In this document: in pieces, positions 43,443-52,062 of the stretch
How the letters are laid out: each line of letters starts with the position of its first letter
Position numbering within the stretch: position 1 is the first letter of the stretch
From: DATAQC01 sp051001215
Lineage (GTDB): Bacteria; Actinomycetota; Acidimicrobiia; Acidimicrobiales; AC-14
NCBI GenBank assembly: GCA_051001215.1
Contig: JBPCNP010000010.1
Location: 1-55,098, forward strand
Length of the DNA stretch: 55,098 nucleotides
Direction of reading: 5' to 3'
Notes under the pieces: generated by a model
Databases searched by the model: none
Seen by the model: the letters and a program-made list of their open reading frames with translations, nothing else
Told to the model about the DNA's origin: nothing
Translations under genes and position numbers: made by a program

Positions 43443-45356
43443 GTGTTCGCCGTACTGGGACTGGGCACCGGGGCCGTCTACGCCGCCCTGGCCCTGGGCC
43501 TGGTGCTCGAGCATCGGGTGTCGGGCGTGGTCAACTTCGCCCAGGGCGCCATCGCCGCCTACGTCACCTACGTCTTCGTCGAGCTGCGGGCCAGCGGCGA
43601 CGTGGTGCTACCCGTGGTCGGCCTTCCCGGACGTGTCCACATCGGCGACCAACCGGGGTTCTGGCTGAGCCTGATCGTGGCCCTGGTGGTGGCTGCGCTC
43701 GTCGGGCTGGTCGTGTACACCGCCGTCTTCCGACCCTTGCGCGCCGCCCCTGCGCTGGCCCGGGTGGTGGCCTCCGTCGGCCTGCTGGTGGCCCTGCAGG
43801 CCCTCATCGTGTTGCGGTTCGGGCCCGCCGATCGACTCGTCGCCCCGGTGCTGCCCAACGCCCCCATCACCCTGGCCGGGTCCGTCGTCCCCCGTGACCG
43901 CCTCCTGCTCGCCGTGGTGGTCGTGGCCATGACCGCCCTGCTGTGGGCGGTGTACCGCTTCACCGGCTTCGGCCTGGCCAGCCGGGCCATGGCCGACGAC
44001 CCCGTCACCACGGCCCTGCTGGGCCGGCCGACCGGGAGGCTGGCGGCAGCCAACTGGGTGGTGGCCAGCGTCCTGGCCGGGGTGGCGGGCATCCTGGTGG
44101 CGCCCATCACCGCCCTCAACCCCGGCACCTACACCCTGCTGGTCGTCCCCGCCCTGGCCGCCGCCCTGGTGGGCCGACTGTCGTCGTTCGGCGTCACGAC
44201 CGCCGCCGCCCTCGCCCTGGGCATGGCCCAGTCCGAGCTCGTGCAGCTCCAGGATCGCTTCCGTTGGTTGCCCAGCGTGGGTTTGCGCGAGGGGCTTCCG
44301 CTCGTCGTCATCGTCGTGGCCATGGCCGCGACCGGCCGGGTCGTCTCCGAGCGGTCGGAGCGGGCGGAGCGCCGGTTACCCACGGCCTCGAGGCCCCGCC
44401 GACCGGGACTGCCGGCGGTCGGGGCCGTGGTGGCGACCGCGGTTGCCCTGTTCGTGCTCGGGCCCGAGCTCCGCCTCGGGTTGATCACCAGCCTCATCGG
44501 CGCCGTCGTGTGCCTGTCGCTGGTCTTGCTGACCGGGTGGGTGGGCCAGATCTCCCTGGCCCAGATGGCGTTCGCGGGCGTGGCCGGTTTCGGGCTGTCC
44601 AAGCTGGGCCAGGGCATGGGGGTGCCCTTTCCGGTGGCTCCGGTCCTGGCCGCCGTCCTCGCCGGCGTGGCCGGGTTGGTGCTCGCCCTCCCCGCGCTGC
44701 GGGTGCGGGGGGTGAACCTGGCCGTGGTGACCCTGGCCGGGGGTGTGGCCATCGAGGAGCTCGTGTTCCGAAATCCCGGTCTCACCGGCGGCTTCGGGGG
44801 CACCAAGGTGCCTTCGCCGATGCTGGCGGGGATCGACCTCGGGATCAGTCGCGGCGGCGACTATCCCAGCCCTGTGTTCGGACTCCTGGTGCTGGCGGTC
44901 GTGATGGCACTGGCCCTCGGCCTGGTGGCCGTGCGCCGGGGTACCACGGGCCGGCGCTGCCTGGCCGTGCGAGCCAACGAGCGCGGCGCCGCCGCCGCCG
45001 GCGTCGATGTGATGACGACCAAGTTGGGGGCCTTCGCCGCCTCGGCCTTCATGGCCGGGTGCGCAGGTGTGTTGTTGGGCTACTCCCAGGGACAGCTCTC
45101 CTTCGGCTCGTTCAGCGTGTTCGTGTCGTTGTCGTTCCTGGCTGTGGCCTACGTGGGCGGTATCGCATCGGTTCCCGGAGCCCTCGTCGGTGGTGCGCTG
45201 GCCGGTGGCGGGATCGTGTTCACCCTCCTCGACCGGTTCGCCGGCTGGGGCCGGTACCAGGCCCTTGCCGCCGGCCTGGGCCTGATCGTCATCTCGGTGC
45301 TGCGTCCCGACGGGCTGGCCGGATCACCATGGCGGTTCCGGCGGAGGTCATCGTGA
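43443..45356 (+). CDS. LivH-LivM fused branched-chain amino acid type ABC permease
   Basis: 637 residues, two permeases in one chain. Residues about 1-300 are LivH-like (LGLGTGAVYAALALGLVLEHRVSGVVNFAQGAIAAYVTYVF; MADDPVTTALLGRPTGRLAAANWV). Residues about 320-630 are LivM-like (GWVGQISLAQMAFAGVAGFGLSKL; LALPALRVRGVNLAVVTLAGGVAIEELVF; AVRANERGAAAAGVDV). The start is taken as GTG 43443. AAAGG at 43414-43418 better fits an ATC at 43428, and ATG 43368 lies upstream of the predicted transcript start. GTGA overlap with the ATPase gene. Confidence 0.9.
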   Translation: MFAVLGLGTGAVYAALALGLVLEHRVSGVVNFAQGAIAAYVTYVFVELRASGDVVLPVVGLPGRVHIGDQPGFWLSLIVALVVAALVGLVVYTAVFRPLRAAPALARVVASVGLLVALQALIVLRFGPADRLVAPVLPNAPITLAGSVVPRDRLLLAVVVVAMTALLWAVYRFTGFGLASRAMADDPVTTALLGRPTGRLAAANWVVASVLAGVAGILVAPITALNPGTYTLLVVPALAAALVGRLSSFGVTTAAALALGMAQSELVQLQDRFRWLPSVGLREGLPLVVIVVAMAATGRVVSERSERAERRLPTASRPRRPGLPAVGAVVATAVALFVLGPELRLGLITSLIGAVVCLSLVLLTGWVGQISLAQMAFAGVAGFGLSKLGQGMGVPFPVAPVLAAVLAGVAGLVLALPALRVRGVNLAVVTLAGGVAIEELVFRNPGLTGGFGGTKVPSPMLAGIDLGISRGGDYPSPVFGLLVLAVVMALALGLVAVRRGTTGRRCLAVRANERGAAAAGVDVMTTKLGAFAASAFMAGCAGVLLGYSQGQLSFGSFSVFVSLSFLAVAYVGGIASVPGALVGGALAGGGIVFTLLDRFAGWGRYQALAAGLGLIVISVLRPDGLAGSPWRFRRRSS

Positions 45357-46864
45357 CGACGGCCCTCGAGGTGCGCGACCTCACCGTGAGGCTCGGCCGC
45401 ACCGAGGTCGTCAAACGGGTCTCGCTCACCGTGGCCGGGGGTGCCGTCGTCGGGGTGGTCGGGCCCAACGGCGCAGGCAAGACCACCCTTGTCGACGCCG
45501 TCACCGGTTTCGTGGCGTCATCTGGATCGGTGTCCATCGCCGGGCGACCCGCCGCTCACCTCCGGCCCCACCGGCGGGTCGCTCTCGGCGTGGCCCGCAC
45601 GTTCCAGTCCCTCGAGCTGTTCGAGGATCTCACCGTGGGCGAGAACCTGGCCGTCGCCGCCGACGCCGCCGGCGTGCGTGCCCGGGACTCCCGTCCTGCG
45701 GCCGAGCTCGTCGCCCGAGCGGCGGCCACCGCCGGGATCGACCACATCCTCGACCTCGTGCCCGGACAGCTCCCGTACGGCCGGCGCAAGCAGGTGGCCC
45801 TGGCCCGGGCCCTGGCCGCAGGACCGTCGGTCCTGTTGCTCGACGAGCCCGCAGCCGGGCTCGACGGGCCCGCCCGCCGGGCCCTGGCCGCCACCCTGCG
45901 GTCGCTGGCCGACGGCGGTGTGGCGGTCGTGCTGGTGGACCACGACGTGCACCTGGTGTTCGACGTGTGCGACGAGGTGGCGGTGCTCGATTCGGGCCGG
46001 GTCGTGGCCCAGGGGAGACCGGGCGAGGTGCGGGCCGACCCAGTCGTCGCCGCGGCGTGGCTCGGGGCGCCCCGTGGGCCGGCTGCCTCCCGCCCGGCCC
46101 CGGCCGCCACGCCCCCGCCGCCGGGACCCGCCGCCGCCGGGTCCCGCCCGCCCGCCCTGGAGCTGGTCGCCATGTCGACGGGATGGCGGCGTGTCGCCAC
46201 CGTCCACGCCGTCGACCTCACCGTGGCCGAGGGTGAGCTGGTGGCCCTGCTCGGGGCCAACGGGGCGGGCAAGACCACGACCCTGCTCGCCGTGTCGGGG
46301 GCCCTCGAGGTGCTCGGCGGTTCGGCCCGGGTGGCGGGGGTGGCGGTGGGTGGCGGGCCCGACGGCATGGCCCGCCGGGGCGTGGCCCACGCCCCCCAGG
46401 ACCGAGGCGTGCTCGGGGGCCTGACCGTGGCCGAGCAGCTGCGCCTGGCTGCGGGAGCGGGCCGCGACGGGCGCTCGGGCGTGGCCGACGCTCTCGGTCG
46501 CCTGCCGGCACTGGGGCCCCTCCTCGGGCGGCGTGGCCGCCTGCTCTCCGGGGGTGAGCAGCAACAGGTCTCGTTGGGCCGGGCCATCGCCTCCCGGCCC
46601 CGCCTGCTCCTGGTCGACGAGCTCAGCCTGGGCCTGGCCCCCGACGTGGTGAGCCACACCCTGGGCGTGTTGCGCGGCATGGCCGACGAGGGCGTGGCTG
46701 TGTTGCTGGTCGAACAGTTCGCATCCCTGGCCCTCACCGTGGCCGACCGTGCCTACGTGCTCCACCGGGGCCGGGTCGCCCTGGAGGGGCTCGCCTCCGA
46801 TCTGGCCGCCAGGCCCGAAGCGCTCGAGGCCGCCTACCTGGGAGCACCGTCGGGTTCACCGTGA
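45353..46864 (+). CDS. LivG-LivF fused ABC ATPases
   Basis: 503 residues with two complete ATP-binding domains. First (LivG-like): Walker A GPNGAGKTT, FQSLELFEDLTVGENL, the variant signature LPYGRRKQVALARAL, Walker B VLLLDEPAAGLDG, histidine in VLVDHDVHLVF. Second (LivF-like): Walker A GANGAGKTT, signature LSGGEQQQVSLGRAI, Walker B LLLVDELSLGLAP. A Pro/Ala linker of about 35 residues joins them. GTG 45353 is preferred: GGAGG lies 5 bases upstream and it overlaps the permease stop; ATG 45329 is in frame. Confidence 0.92.
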   Translation: MTTALEVRDLTVRLGRTEVVKRVSLTVAGGAVVGVVGPNGAGKTTLVDAVTGFVASSGSVSIAGRPAAHLRPHRRVALGVARTFQSLELFEDLTVGENLAVAADAAGVRARDSRPAAELVARAAATAGIDHILDLVPGQLPYGRRKQVALARALAAGPSVLLLDEPAAGLDGPARRALAATLRSLADGGVAVVLVDHDVHLVFDVCDEVAVLDSGRVVAQGRPGEVRADPVVAAAWLGAPRGPAASRPAPAATPPPPGPAAAGSRPPALELVAMSTGWRRVATVHAVDLTVAEGELVALLGANGAGKTTTLLAVSGALEVLGGSARVAGVAVGGGPDGMARRGVAHAPQDRGVLGGLTVAEQLRLAAGAGRDGRSGVADALGRLPALGPLLGRRGRLLSGGEQQQVSLGRAIASRPRLLLVDELSLGLAPDVVSHTLGVLRGMADEGVAVLLVEQFASLALTVADRAYVLHRGRVALEGLASDLAARPEALEAAYLGAPSGSP

Positions 46865-46915
46865 ACCTCGGTCACGGAGGGCCCCCGTTCTTCGTCTGCC
46901 TCTCCGCGTGAGAGT

Positions 46916-47581
46916 GTGTCGGCCGTGCGCGTGGGATTTCTCGGAGGAACGGGACCAGCGGGCCGGGCCCTGGCTGTCCGGCTGGCCTCGGTCGGCATCG
47001 ATGTGGTGATCGGGTCGCGCTCGGTCGAGCGGGCCGCTGGCGTGTGCGACGACCTGCGGGAGAAGTGGTCCGGGCATCAGCTGTGGTTGGAGCCGGGAGA
47101 CAACACGGCCGCAGCCAAGTCCCAGGTCGTGGTGGTGGCCACGCCGTGGGACGCTGCCGCGTCCACGGCCACCTCGGTGGCATCCGATCTGGCCGGCAAA
47201 GTCGTGATCTCCATGGCCAACGCCATCGAGCGCCAGGGCGACGAGCTGGTGGCTGTCATCCCCCCGACGGGCTCGGTCGCCGCCGGTGTCCAGGAGGCCG
47301 TTCCCGATGCGCTGGTCGCCGCCGCCTTCCACCACGTGCCGGCCCGGGCCCTGGCCGACGTGGAGACGCCCATCGTGGGCGACGTGATGGTGTGCTCCGA
47401 TCACCAGTCCGCCTTCAACGCCACCGCCGAGCTGGTGGCCATGATCCCCGACCTGCGTGCGCTCCACGCCGGGTCACTCGCCGGAGCCGGTCCGGTGGAG
47501 GCCTTCACCGCCGTGCTTCTCGGGGTCAACAAGCGTTACAAGGCCCGGGCGGTGATGTGTCTCACCGGTATCCCGGACTGA
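46916..47581 (+). CDS. fno: F420-dependent NADP oxidoreductase (NADPH:F420 oxidoreductase)
   Basis: Transfers hydride between coenzyme F420 and NADP. 221 residues with the N-terminal dinucleotide fold VRVGFLGGTGPAGRALAVRLASVGIDVVIGSRS, VVVVATPWDAA, KVVISMANAIERQGDEL, FHHVPARALADVE and a C-terminal LAGAGPVEAFTAVLLGVNKRYKARA, as in archaeal and actinobacterial Fno. GTG 46916 is used; GTG 46925 is possible. It supports F420 use by the LLM-type gene at 10803. Confidence 0.9.
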   Translation: MSAVRVGFLGGTGPAGRALAVRLASVGIDVVIGSRSVERAAGVCDDLREKWSGHQLWLEPGDNTAAAKSQVVVVATPWDAAASTATSVASDLAGKVVISMANAIERQGDELVAVIPPTGSVAAGVQEAVPDALVAAAFHHVPARALADVETPIVGDVMVCSDHQSAFNATAELVAMIPDLRALHAGSLAGAGPVEAFTAVLLGVNKRYKARAVMCLTGIPD

Positions 47582-47598
47582 CCGGCTGACCCGGACCG

Positions 47599-48729
47599 AT
47601 GCGGCTCTACGACACCGCACGCCGAGCCGTGGTCGACTTCCGTCCCGGCCCGGTCGTCACCCTCTACACCTGTGGCATCACGCCCTACGACGCCACCCAC
47701 GTGGGCCATGCCGCCACCTACGTGCTCTACGACGTGCTCCAGCGGCGACTGCGCGACCTGGGCCACGACACCCGGTGCGTGCGCAACGTGACTGATGTCG
47801 ACGACGACATCTTGAAGCGGGCCCGCCAGCTCGGCGTCGACTACCTCGAGCTGGCCGCCGAGGAGACGGCCAGCTTCCAGGCCGACATGCGGGCCCTCAA
47901 CCTGCTTCCGTCCTACAGCGAGCCGGCGGCCACGTCGGCCATCCACGACATCCTGGGCTTCATCGGCATGGTCCTCGACCGGGGCCACGCCTACCAGTCG
48001 GGGGGTGGGGTCTACTTCAGTGTGGGCACCTCCGAGCGCTTCGGCCAGGTCAGCCACCTCGGGCGCCAGGCCATGCTCGCCCTGGCCGCCGAGCACGGCG
48101 GCAACCCCGACGACCCGGCCAAGCGCGACCCGCTCGACTTCATCCTGTGGCAGCCCTCGGCGCCCGACGAACCGTCGTGGGAGTCCATGTGGGGACCGGG
48201 GCGGCCCGGTTGGCATGTGGAGTGCTCGGCTTTGGCGCTGCGCGAGCTGGGGACCACCATCGACCTCCACGGGGGAGGGACCGACCTGGTCTTCCCCCAC
48301 CACGAGTGCGAAGCGGCCCAGTCCGAGGCGGCGACCGGCGAGGCGTTCGTGCGCCACTGGTTGCACGCCCCCATGGTCCGCTACCAGGGCGAGAAGATGT
48401 CCAAGTCGCTCGGGAACCTGGTGTTCGTGAGCGAGTTGCTCAAGGATTGGGACCCGATGGCCGTGCGACTGGCCCTGCTCGATCACGACTGGCGCCGGCC
48501 CTGGGAGTGGCGGGACGACCTGCTCGGCGCGGCCACCGGCCGCCTGGCCCGCTGGCAGTCAGCCGCAGGGGCTGGGGACCCGACCGGTGGCGAGAGCCTG
48601 CTCGACGCTGTGCGGGCCGCCCTGGACGACGACCTCGGCATCGTGGCCGCGGTGGCCGCCATCGACGGGGCCGTCGAGAGGGGTGGAGCAGCCGCGGAGG
48701 CCGCCGAGCTGCTGGGCGTGCGCCTCTGA
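47599..48729 (+). CDS. MshC/CysS family cysteine ligase
   Basis: A class I cysteine-activating enzyme of 376 residues. TLYTCGITPYDATHVGHAATYV carries the zinc cysteine and the HIGH-type motif; the wording GITPYDATH and GHAATY is that of MshC (mycothiol ligase, cysteine to glucosaminyl-inositol) rather than CysS (CGPTVYDYAHIGNARTY). GWHVECSALALRELGTTIDLHGGGTDLVFPHHECEAAQSEA holds further zinc ligands and GEKMSKSLGN the KMSKS loop. The C terminus is short, without the tRNA-binding domain of CysS. I favour MshC or an MshC-like enzyme. Confidence 0.82.
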   Translation: MRLYDTARRAVVDFRPGPVVTLYTCGITPYDATHVGHAATYVLYDVLQRRLRDLGHDTRCVRNVTDVDDDILKRARQLGVDYLELAAEETASFQADMRALNLLPSYSEPAATSAIHDILGFIGMVLDRGHAYQSGGGVYFSVGTSERFGQVSHLGRQAMLALAAEHGGNPDDPAKRDPLDFILWQPSAPDEPSWESMWGPGRPGWHVECSALALRELGTTIDLHGGGTDLVFPHHECEAAQSEAATGEAFVRHWLHAPMVRYQGEKMSKSLGNLVFVSELLKDWDPMAVRLALLDHDWRRPWEWRDDLLGAATGRLARWQSAAGAGDPTGGESLLDAVRAALDDDLGIVAAVAAIDGAVERGGAAAEAAELLGVRL

Positions 48730-48815
48730 TGACCCCAGCGGGGCGCGTGGGCCGGCCTGGGGGCCGGTGGCGCCACGGCGATGTCCCCACTGATCGTGCC
48801 CGGCGGACGACCCGA

Positions 48816-48821
48816 TAGCCT
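48816..48821 (+). promoter_or_regulatory. -10 element of the SpoIID-like gene
   Basis: TAGCCT ends 12 bases before ATG 48834 with no ribosome site between; a leader of about 5 bases is implied. Confidence 0.35.
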
Positions 48822-48833
48822 CTGGTCACCCCG

Positions 48834-50501
48834 ATGCGCTCCCGTCCCGCTGCCAGCTCGTGCGCGTTGCTCGCAGCCCTTCTGCTCTCCTCGATCGTCG
48901 CTGCGGCAGGTTCGGTGCTCCCCGCCGGCGCCGAGGGCCCACCGGGTTGGGTGGTCGACCGTGTCCGCTTCGAACCCGCCGAACCCGCTGCCGGCCCCTT
49001 GAGCGTCGATGGGCTGGGCGCTTACCGGGGGGCCATCGAGGTCGTGCCCGCCGCCGGTGGCCTGGCCGTGATCAACGACGTGGGCCTTCAGGACTACGTC
49101 AAGGGCATAGCCGAGGTCCCGGGCGGGTGGCCGACCGAGGCTCTGCGCGCCCAGGCCATCGCCGCTCGCACCTTCGCCCTCAACGTCAAGGCGTCGACTG
49201 CGGCGTCGCCGTGGAAGGCCGACGGGGCCGACATCTGCAACACCGATTCCTGCCAGGTGTACGCCGGCATCGCCGGTGAGCAGCGGCCCGACGGCGCCGG
49301 GTGGCTGGCGGCCGTCGACGACACGGCCGGGCAGGTCCTGCTCTACCACGGCCAGCCCCTGCTGGCCGAGTACTCGTCGTCCAACGGCGGACGATCGGTC
49401 GCCGGCGCCGAGCCCTACCTCCGCTCGGTCGCCGACCCGGACGACGCCCGCAGCCCCCTCGGCCGCTGGCACTGGGCAACACCTCTGGCCCCGCTGGGCC
49501 CGGTTGTCGGCGTGGACCCGCCGCTGGTCCTCACCGGACTGGCTCGCCGGGGCGGCACCGTCGTGCTCGCTGTCCTCGGGCCCGACGGGGGCACCGGCCA
49601 GGCCACCCTCGGCGCCGACGATTTCCGATCCCGCGTCAACGCCGCCCTTCCCGCCCCTGACGGCCTCCCGTCGGCCCTCCCGTCGCCGGAGTTCACCGCC
49701 GCCAGCACCGGCGACAGCGTGGTCTTCGACGGCGGTGGCTTCGGCCACGGCGTGGGCATGAGTCAGTACGGCGCCCTGGGCAAGGCCCAGCGGGGCATGT
49801 CGGCCGGTGCCATCCTGGCCGCCTACTACGGGGGCATCCACCCCGAGACCCTCGATGCCGACAGCCTTCCGGCGTCGGTGCGAGTCGAGTTGGCCGCCGG
49901 CCGGGGATCGGTGACGGTGAGCCCGGAGCGGTACTTCAAGGCGGTGTCGGGCTCGGGGGCCCAGCTGGGTGGTATCGAGACGGGACAGTGGCGTGTGGTG
50001 GCGGCCAAGGGGGGCGTGCGGGTGATCCCGCCCGAGAGCCGTCAGCCCCTGTCGCTGAAGACGGCGGAGGTCGACCCACCGGGACGGGCGGGGCCGTCCC
50101 CGGTCGTCCACTACGACCTCAGCGCTCCCGCCGTCGTGACCGTGCGCTACGTGACGCCGGCGGGGTTGGCCGGCACGGTCTCCCCCCGATTGGTCGACGT
50201 GGGCGAGGTGGCCGAGTCCCTTCCTCCGCCAGCCAGCGCCGGCGACTACCACGTTGTCATCGAGGCCGACGCAGGTTCCGACAATGCCGTGTCCGTACCC
50301 CTCCAGGTCCATGTCGAAGGGTCGGCGCGCGTGAGCATCCAGGCCTCGGGCGCCGGCGGTCCCGTCCGGCAGGGCCGTACCCGGTGGTCGGCCCTGGCCC
50401 TGCTCCTCATCATGGCCATGAGCCTGGCGTCGTACCGGGTGCGCCAGCGGCGTCAGATGCCGGCGACCGACTCGGGCATCACCGCGGCCGCGGGGAGATA
50501 G
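48834..50501 (+). CDS. SpoIID/LytB domain protein, secreted or membrane-anchored
   Basis: A predicted cell-wall protein of 555 residues. Signal peptide (ALLAALLLSSIVAAAGSVLPAGA), then a SpoIID domain: LAVINDVGLQDYVKGIAEVPGGWPTEALRAQAIAARTFAL, then LAEYSSSNGG and GFGHGVGMSQYGALGKAQRGMSAGAILAAYYGG, the canonical glycan-binding/lytic motifs. SpoIID enzymes cleave denuded glycan strands. The C-terminal 200 residues are beta-rich with a final membrane helix (ALALLLIMAMSLASY). Its last 49 bases overlap the converging GT-C-like gene. Confidence 0.9.
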   Translation: MRSRPAASSCALLAALLLSSIVAAAGSVLPAGAEGPPGWVVDRVRFEPAEPAAGPLSVDGLGAYRGAIEVVPAAGGLAVINDVGLQDYVKGIAEVPGGWPTEALRAQAIAARTFALNVKASTAASPWKADGADICNTDSCQVYAGIAGEQRPDGAGWLAAVDDTAGQVLLYHGQPLLAEYSSSNGGRSVAGAEPYLRSVADPDDARSPLGRWHWATPLAPLGPVVGVDPPLVLTGLARRGGTVVLAVLGPDGGTGQATLGADDFRSRVNAALPAPDGLPSALPSPEFTAASTGDSVVFDGGGFGHGVGMSQYGALGKAQRGMSAGAILAAYYGGIHPETLDADSLPASVRVELAAGRGSVTVSPERYFKAVSGSGAQLGGIETGQWRVVAAKGGVRVIPPESRQPLSLKTAEVDPPGRAGPSPVVHYDLSAPAVVTVRYVTPAGLAGTVSPRLVDVGEVAESLPPPASAGDYHVVIEADAGSDNAVSVPLQVHVEGSARVSIQASGAGGPVRQGRTRWSALALLLIMAMSLASYRVRQRRQMPATDSGITAAAGR

Positions 50502-51949
50502 ACGACGTAGTCGCCGGCCACCAGGCGCTGGTAGGGCATGGCCCGCTCACGGAGGGACGTGCCGAGGGCCTGATCGGAGGGGGAGCCGTCGAGGACCACG
50601 TAGCCGGGCCGGGGACTCGATCGCACCCGGTCCATCAGGGCGAAGTCTCGGATGCTGCCCGAGAGGGGGGTCGCATTGACTCGTTCCTCGGTTGCCAGGT
50701 CGATGCGGTACGCCGCCCAGTAGTCGGCGAACACATCTGAGACGCCGCGCTCGTCGAGCACCCTGAGCGCGGGGCCGAGCGGGTGGGCCACGGCGTTGGG
50801 TGCGATGGGATCGAGGTTGGCCTCACCCAGCGCCAGGGCCACACCGGCCACGCCGAGAGCGGCCACCCCGGCGATGACTGCCACCTGTGCCGCTCGGGGT
50901 ATGAGGGCCGATGCCGCCAACAGGGCGAGGAAGGGCCACAGGAACAACAGGTAGCGGCCATCGGAGACGTAGAAGGCGAACGAGGAGATGGCGAACACGA
51001 ACGGGTAGCCCACGCAGGCCAGGGCCAGCAGGCCGGCGCCGTCGTCGCGACGGTCGCGGACGAGCGTCACGAGGACGAAGGTCCCGGCCGCGGCGAGGGC
51101 GAGGAGGAGGGCGAGATAGAGCGCGGGCGCCAGTCCGGGCACCAGCCAGCGCGTAGTCCACAACCGGCGCAGCCCGACCAGGACCGGCAGCCCGGTCTCG
51201 GCGAACAGGCGGAGGCGGTGGAGGTAGGTCGACTGGACGACCTGTGGGGGGGAGTGCAGTGACGGGAACCCCCTGCCCACGTTGGCGTACAGCCACGGGA
51301 CCGCACCGACCAGTGCCCCGCAGACGGCCAGCCACGCCAGGCGTACGAGTGCGGGTCGACGCACCACCATCCACACCAGCGCCGGCAGGGCGAAGAACAC
51401 GATCTGGGGGTTGGCCCACCACCCCAGGCCGGCGGCCAGACCGGCGGCCACGGCGTCGAGGGGGGCGGCTCGCTCCACCAGGCGCACGGCGAAGAGCACG
51501 ATGGTGAGACCCATCACCATGGTGACGCCATAGAAGGCCTCTTCTTTGATCGACAGCCACAGGGTCGCCGCCGGCCCGACCCAGAACAACAGGCCGGCGA
51601 CGCGCCCGGCGGCCTCGCCGAACATCCGGCGACCGATACGCCACACCAGCACGCTGGCCGATGCCCACAGGGCCACGGGCACGACCTTCATGGCCACCGT
51701 CCACGATCGGACGACGGAGAACACCAGGGCCACCAGCACCGCCTCCTGGGTGCCGCCGTAGGCCTGGCCCAGGTAGAAGGCGTTGGTGTGACCGTGCAGC
51801 AGGCGACGGGCCATCAGGCCGGTGATGGCCTCGTCGGAGTCGAGGCCCCCGAGGTGCGAGTGCAGGATCCACAGGCGCAGGCCCAGCCCGACGGCGGCGA
51901 CGACCAGGACCAAGGCGGGGTCGAGGGGGCACTGGCGTCCGGCCGCCAA
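50453..51949 (-). CDS. polytopic membrane protein, GT-C glycosyltransferase-like
   Basis: 498 residues and about ten membrane helices. The first outside loop HSHLGGLDSDEAITGLMARRLLHGHTNAFYLGQAYGGTQEAVLVALVF contains the acidic D-E pair expected of GT-C enzymes that use polyprenyl-phosphate sugars, and SSFAFYVSDGRYLLFLWPFLALL resembles ArnT-like proteins. The C-terminal 120 residues are a soluble domain. The TTG start at 51949 has no good ribosome site. Substrate unknown. Confidence 0.75.
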   Translation of the reverse strand: MAAGRQCPLDPALVLVVAAVGLGLRLWILHSHLGGLDSDEAITGLMARRLLHGHTNAFYLGQAYGGTQEAVLVALVFSVVRSWTVAMKVVPVALWASASVLVWRIGRRMFGEAAGRVAGLLFWVGPAATLWLSIKEEAFYGVTMVMGLTIVLFAVRLVERAAPLDAVAAGLAAGLGWWANPQIVFFALPALVWMVVRRPALVRLAWLAVCGALVGAVPWLYANVGRGFPSLHSPPQVVQSTYLHRLRLFAETGLPVLVGLRRLWTTRWLVPGLAPALYLALLLALAAAGTFVLVTLVRDRRDDGAGLLALACVGYPFVFAISSFAFYVSDGRYLLFLWPFLALLAASALIPRAAQVAVIAGVAALGVAGVALALGEANLDPIAPNAVAHPLGPALRVLDERGVSDVFADYWAAYRIDLATEERVNATPLSGSIRDFALMDRVRSSPRPGYVVLDGSPSDQALGTSLRERAMPYQRLVAGDYVVYLPAAAVMPESVAGI

Positions 51950-52049
51950 GGCGTCAGGGTCGCTGGACCGCAGCGTTGGGGCGACGATCGGCCGATGCTA
52001 TTCGTACCGCCGGCCGACGATGGCTACGTCGATCGTCGCCGGCGGTCGC

Positions 52050-52055
52050 TATCGT
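52050..52055 (+). promoter_or_regulatory. -10 element of bioB
   Basis: TATCGT ends 7 bases before ATG 52063; leaderless-type spacing. Confidence 0.45.
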
Positions 52056-52062
52056 CGACCCC

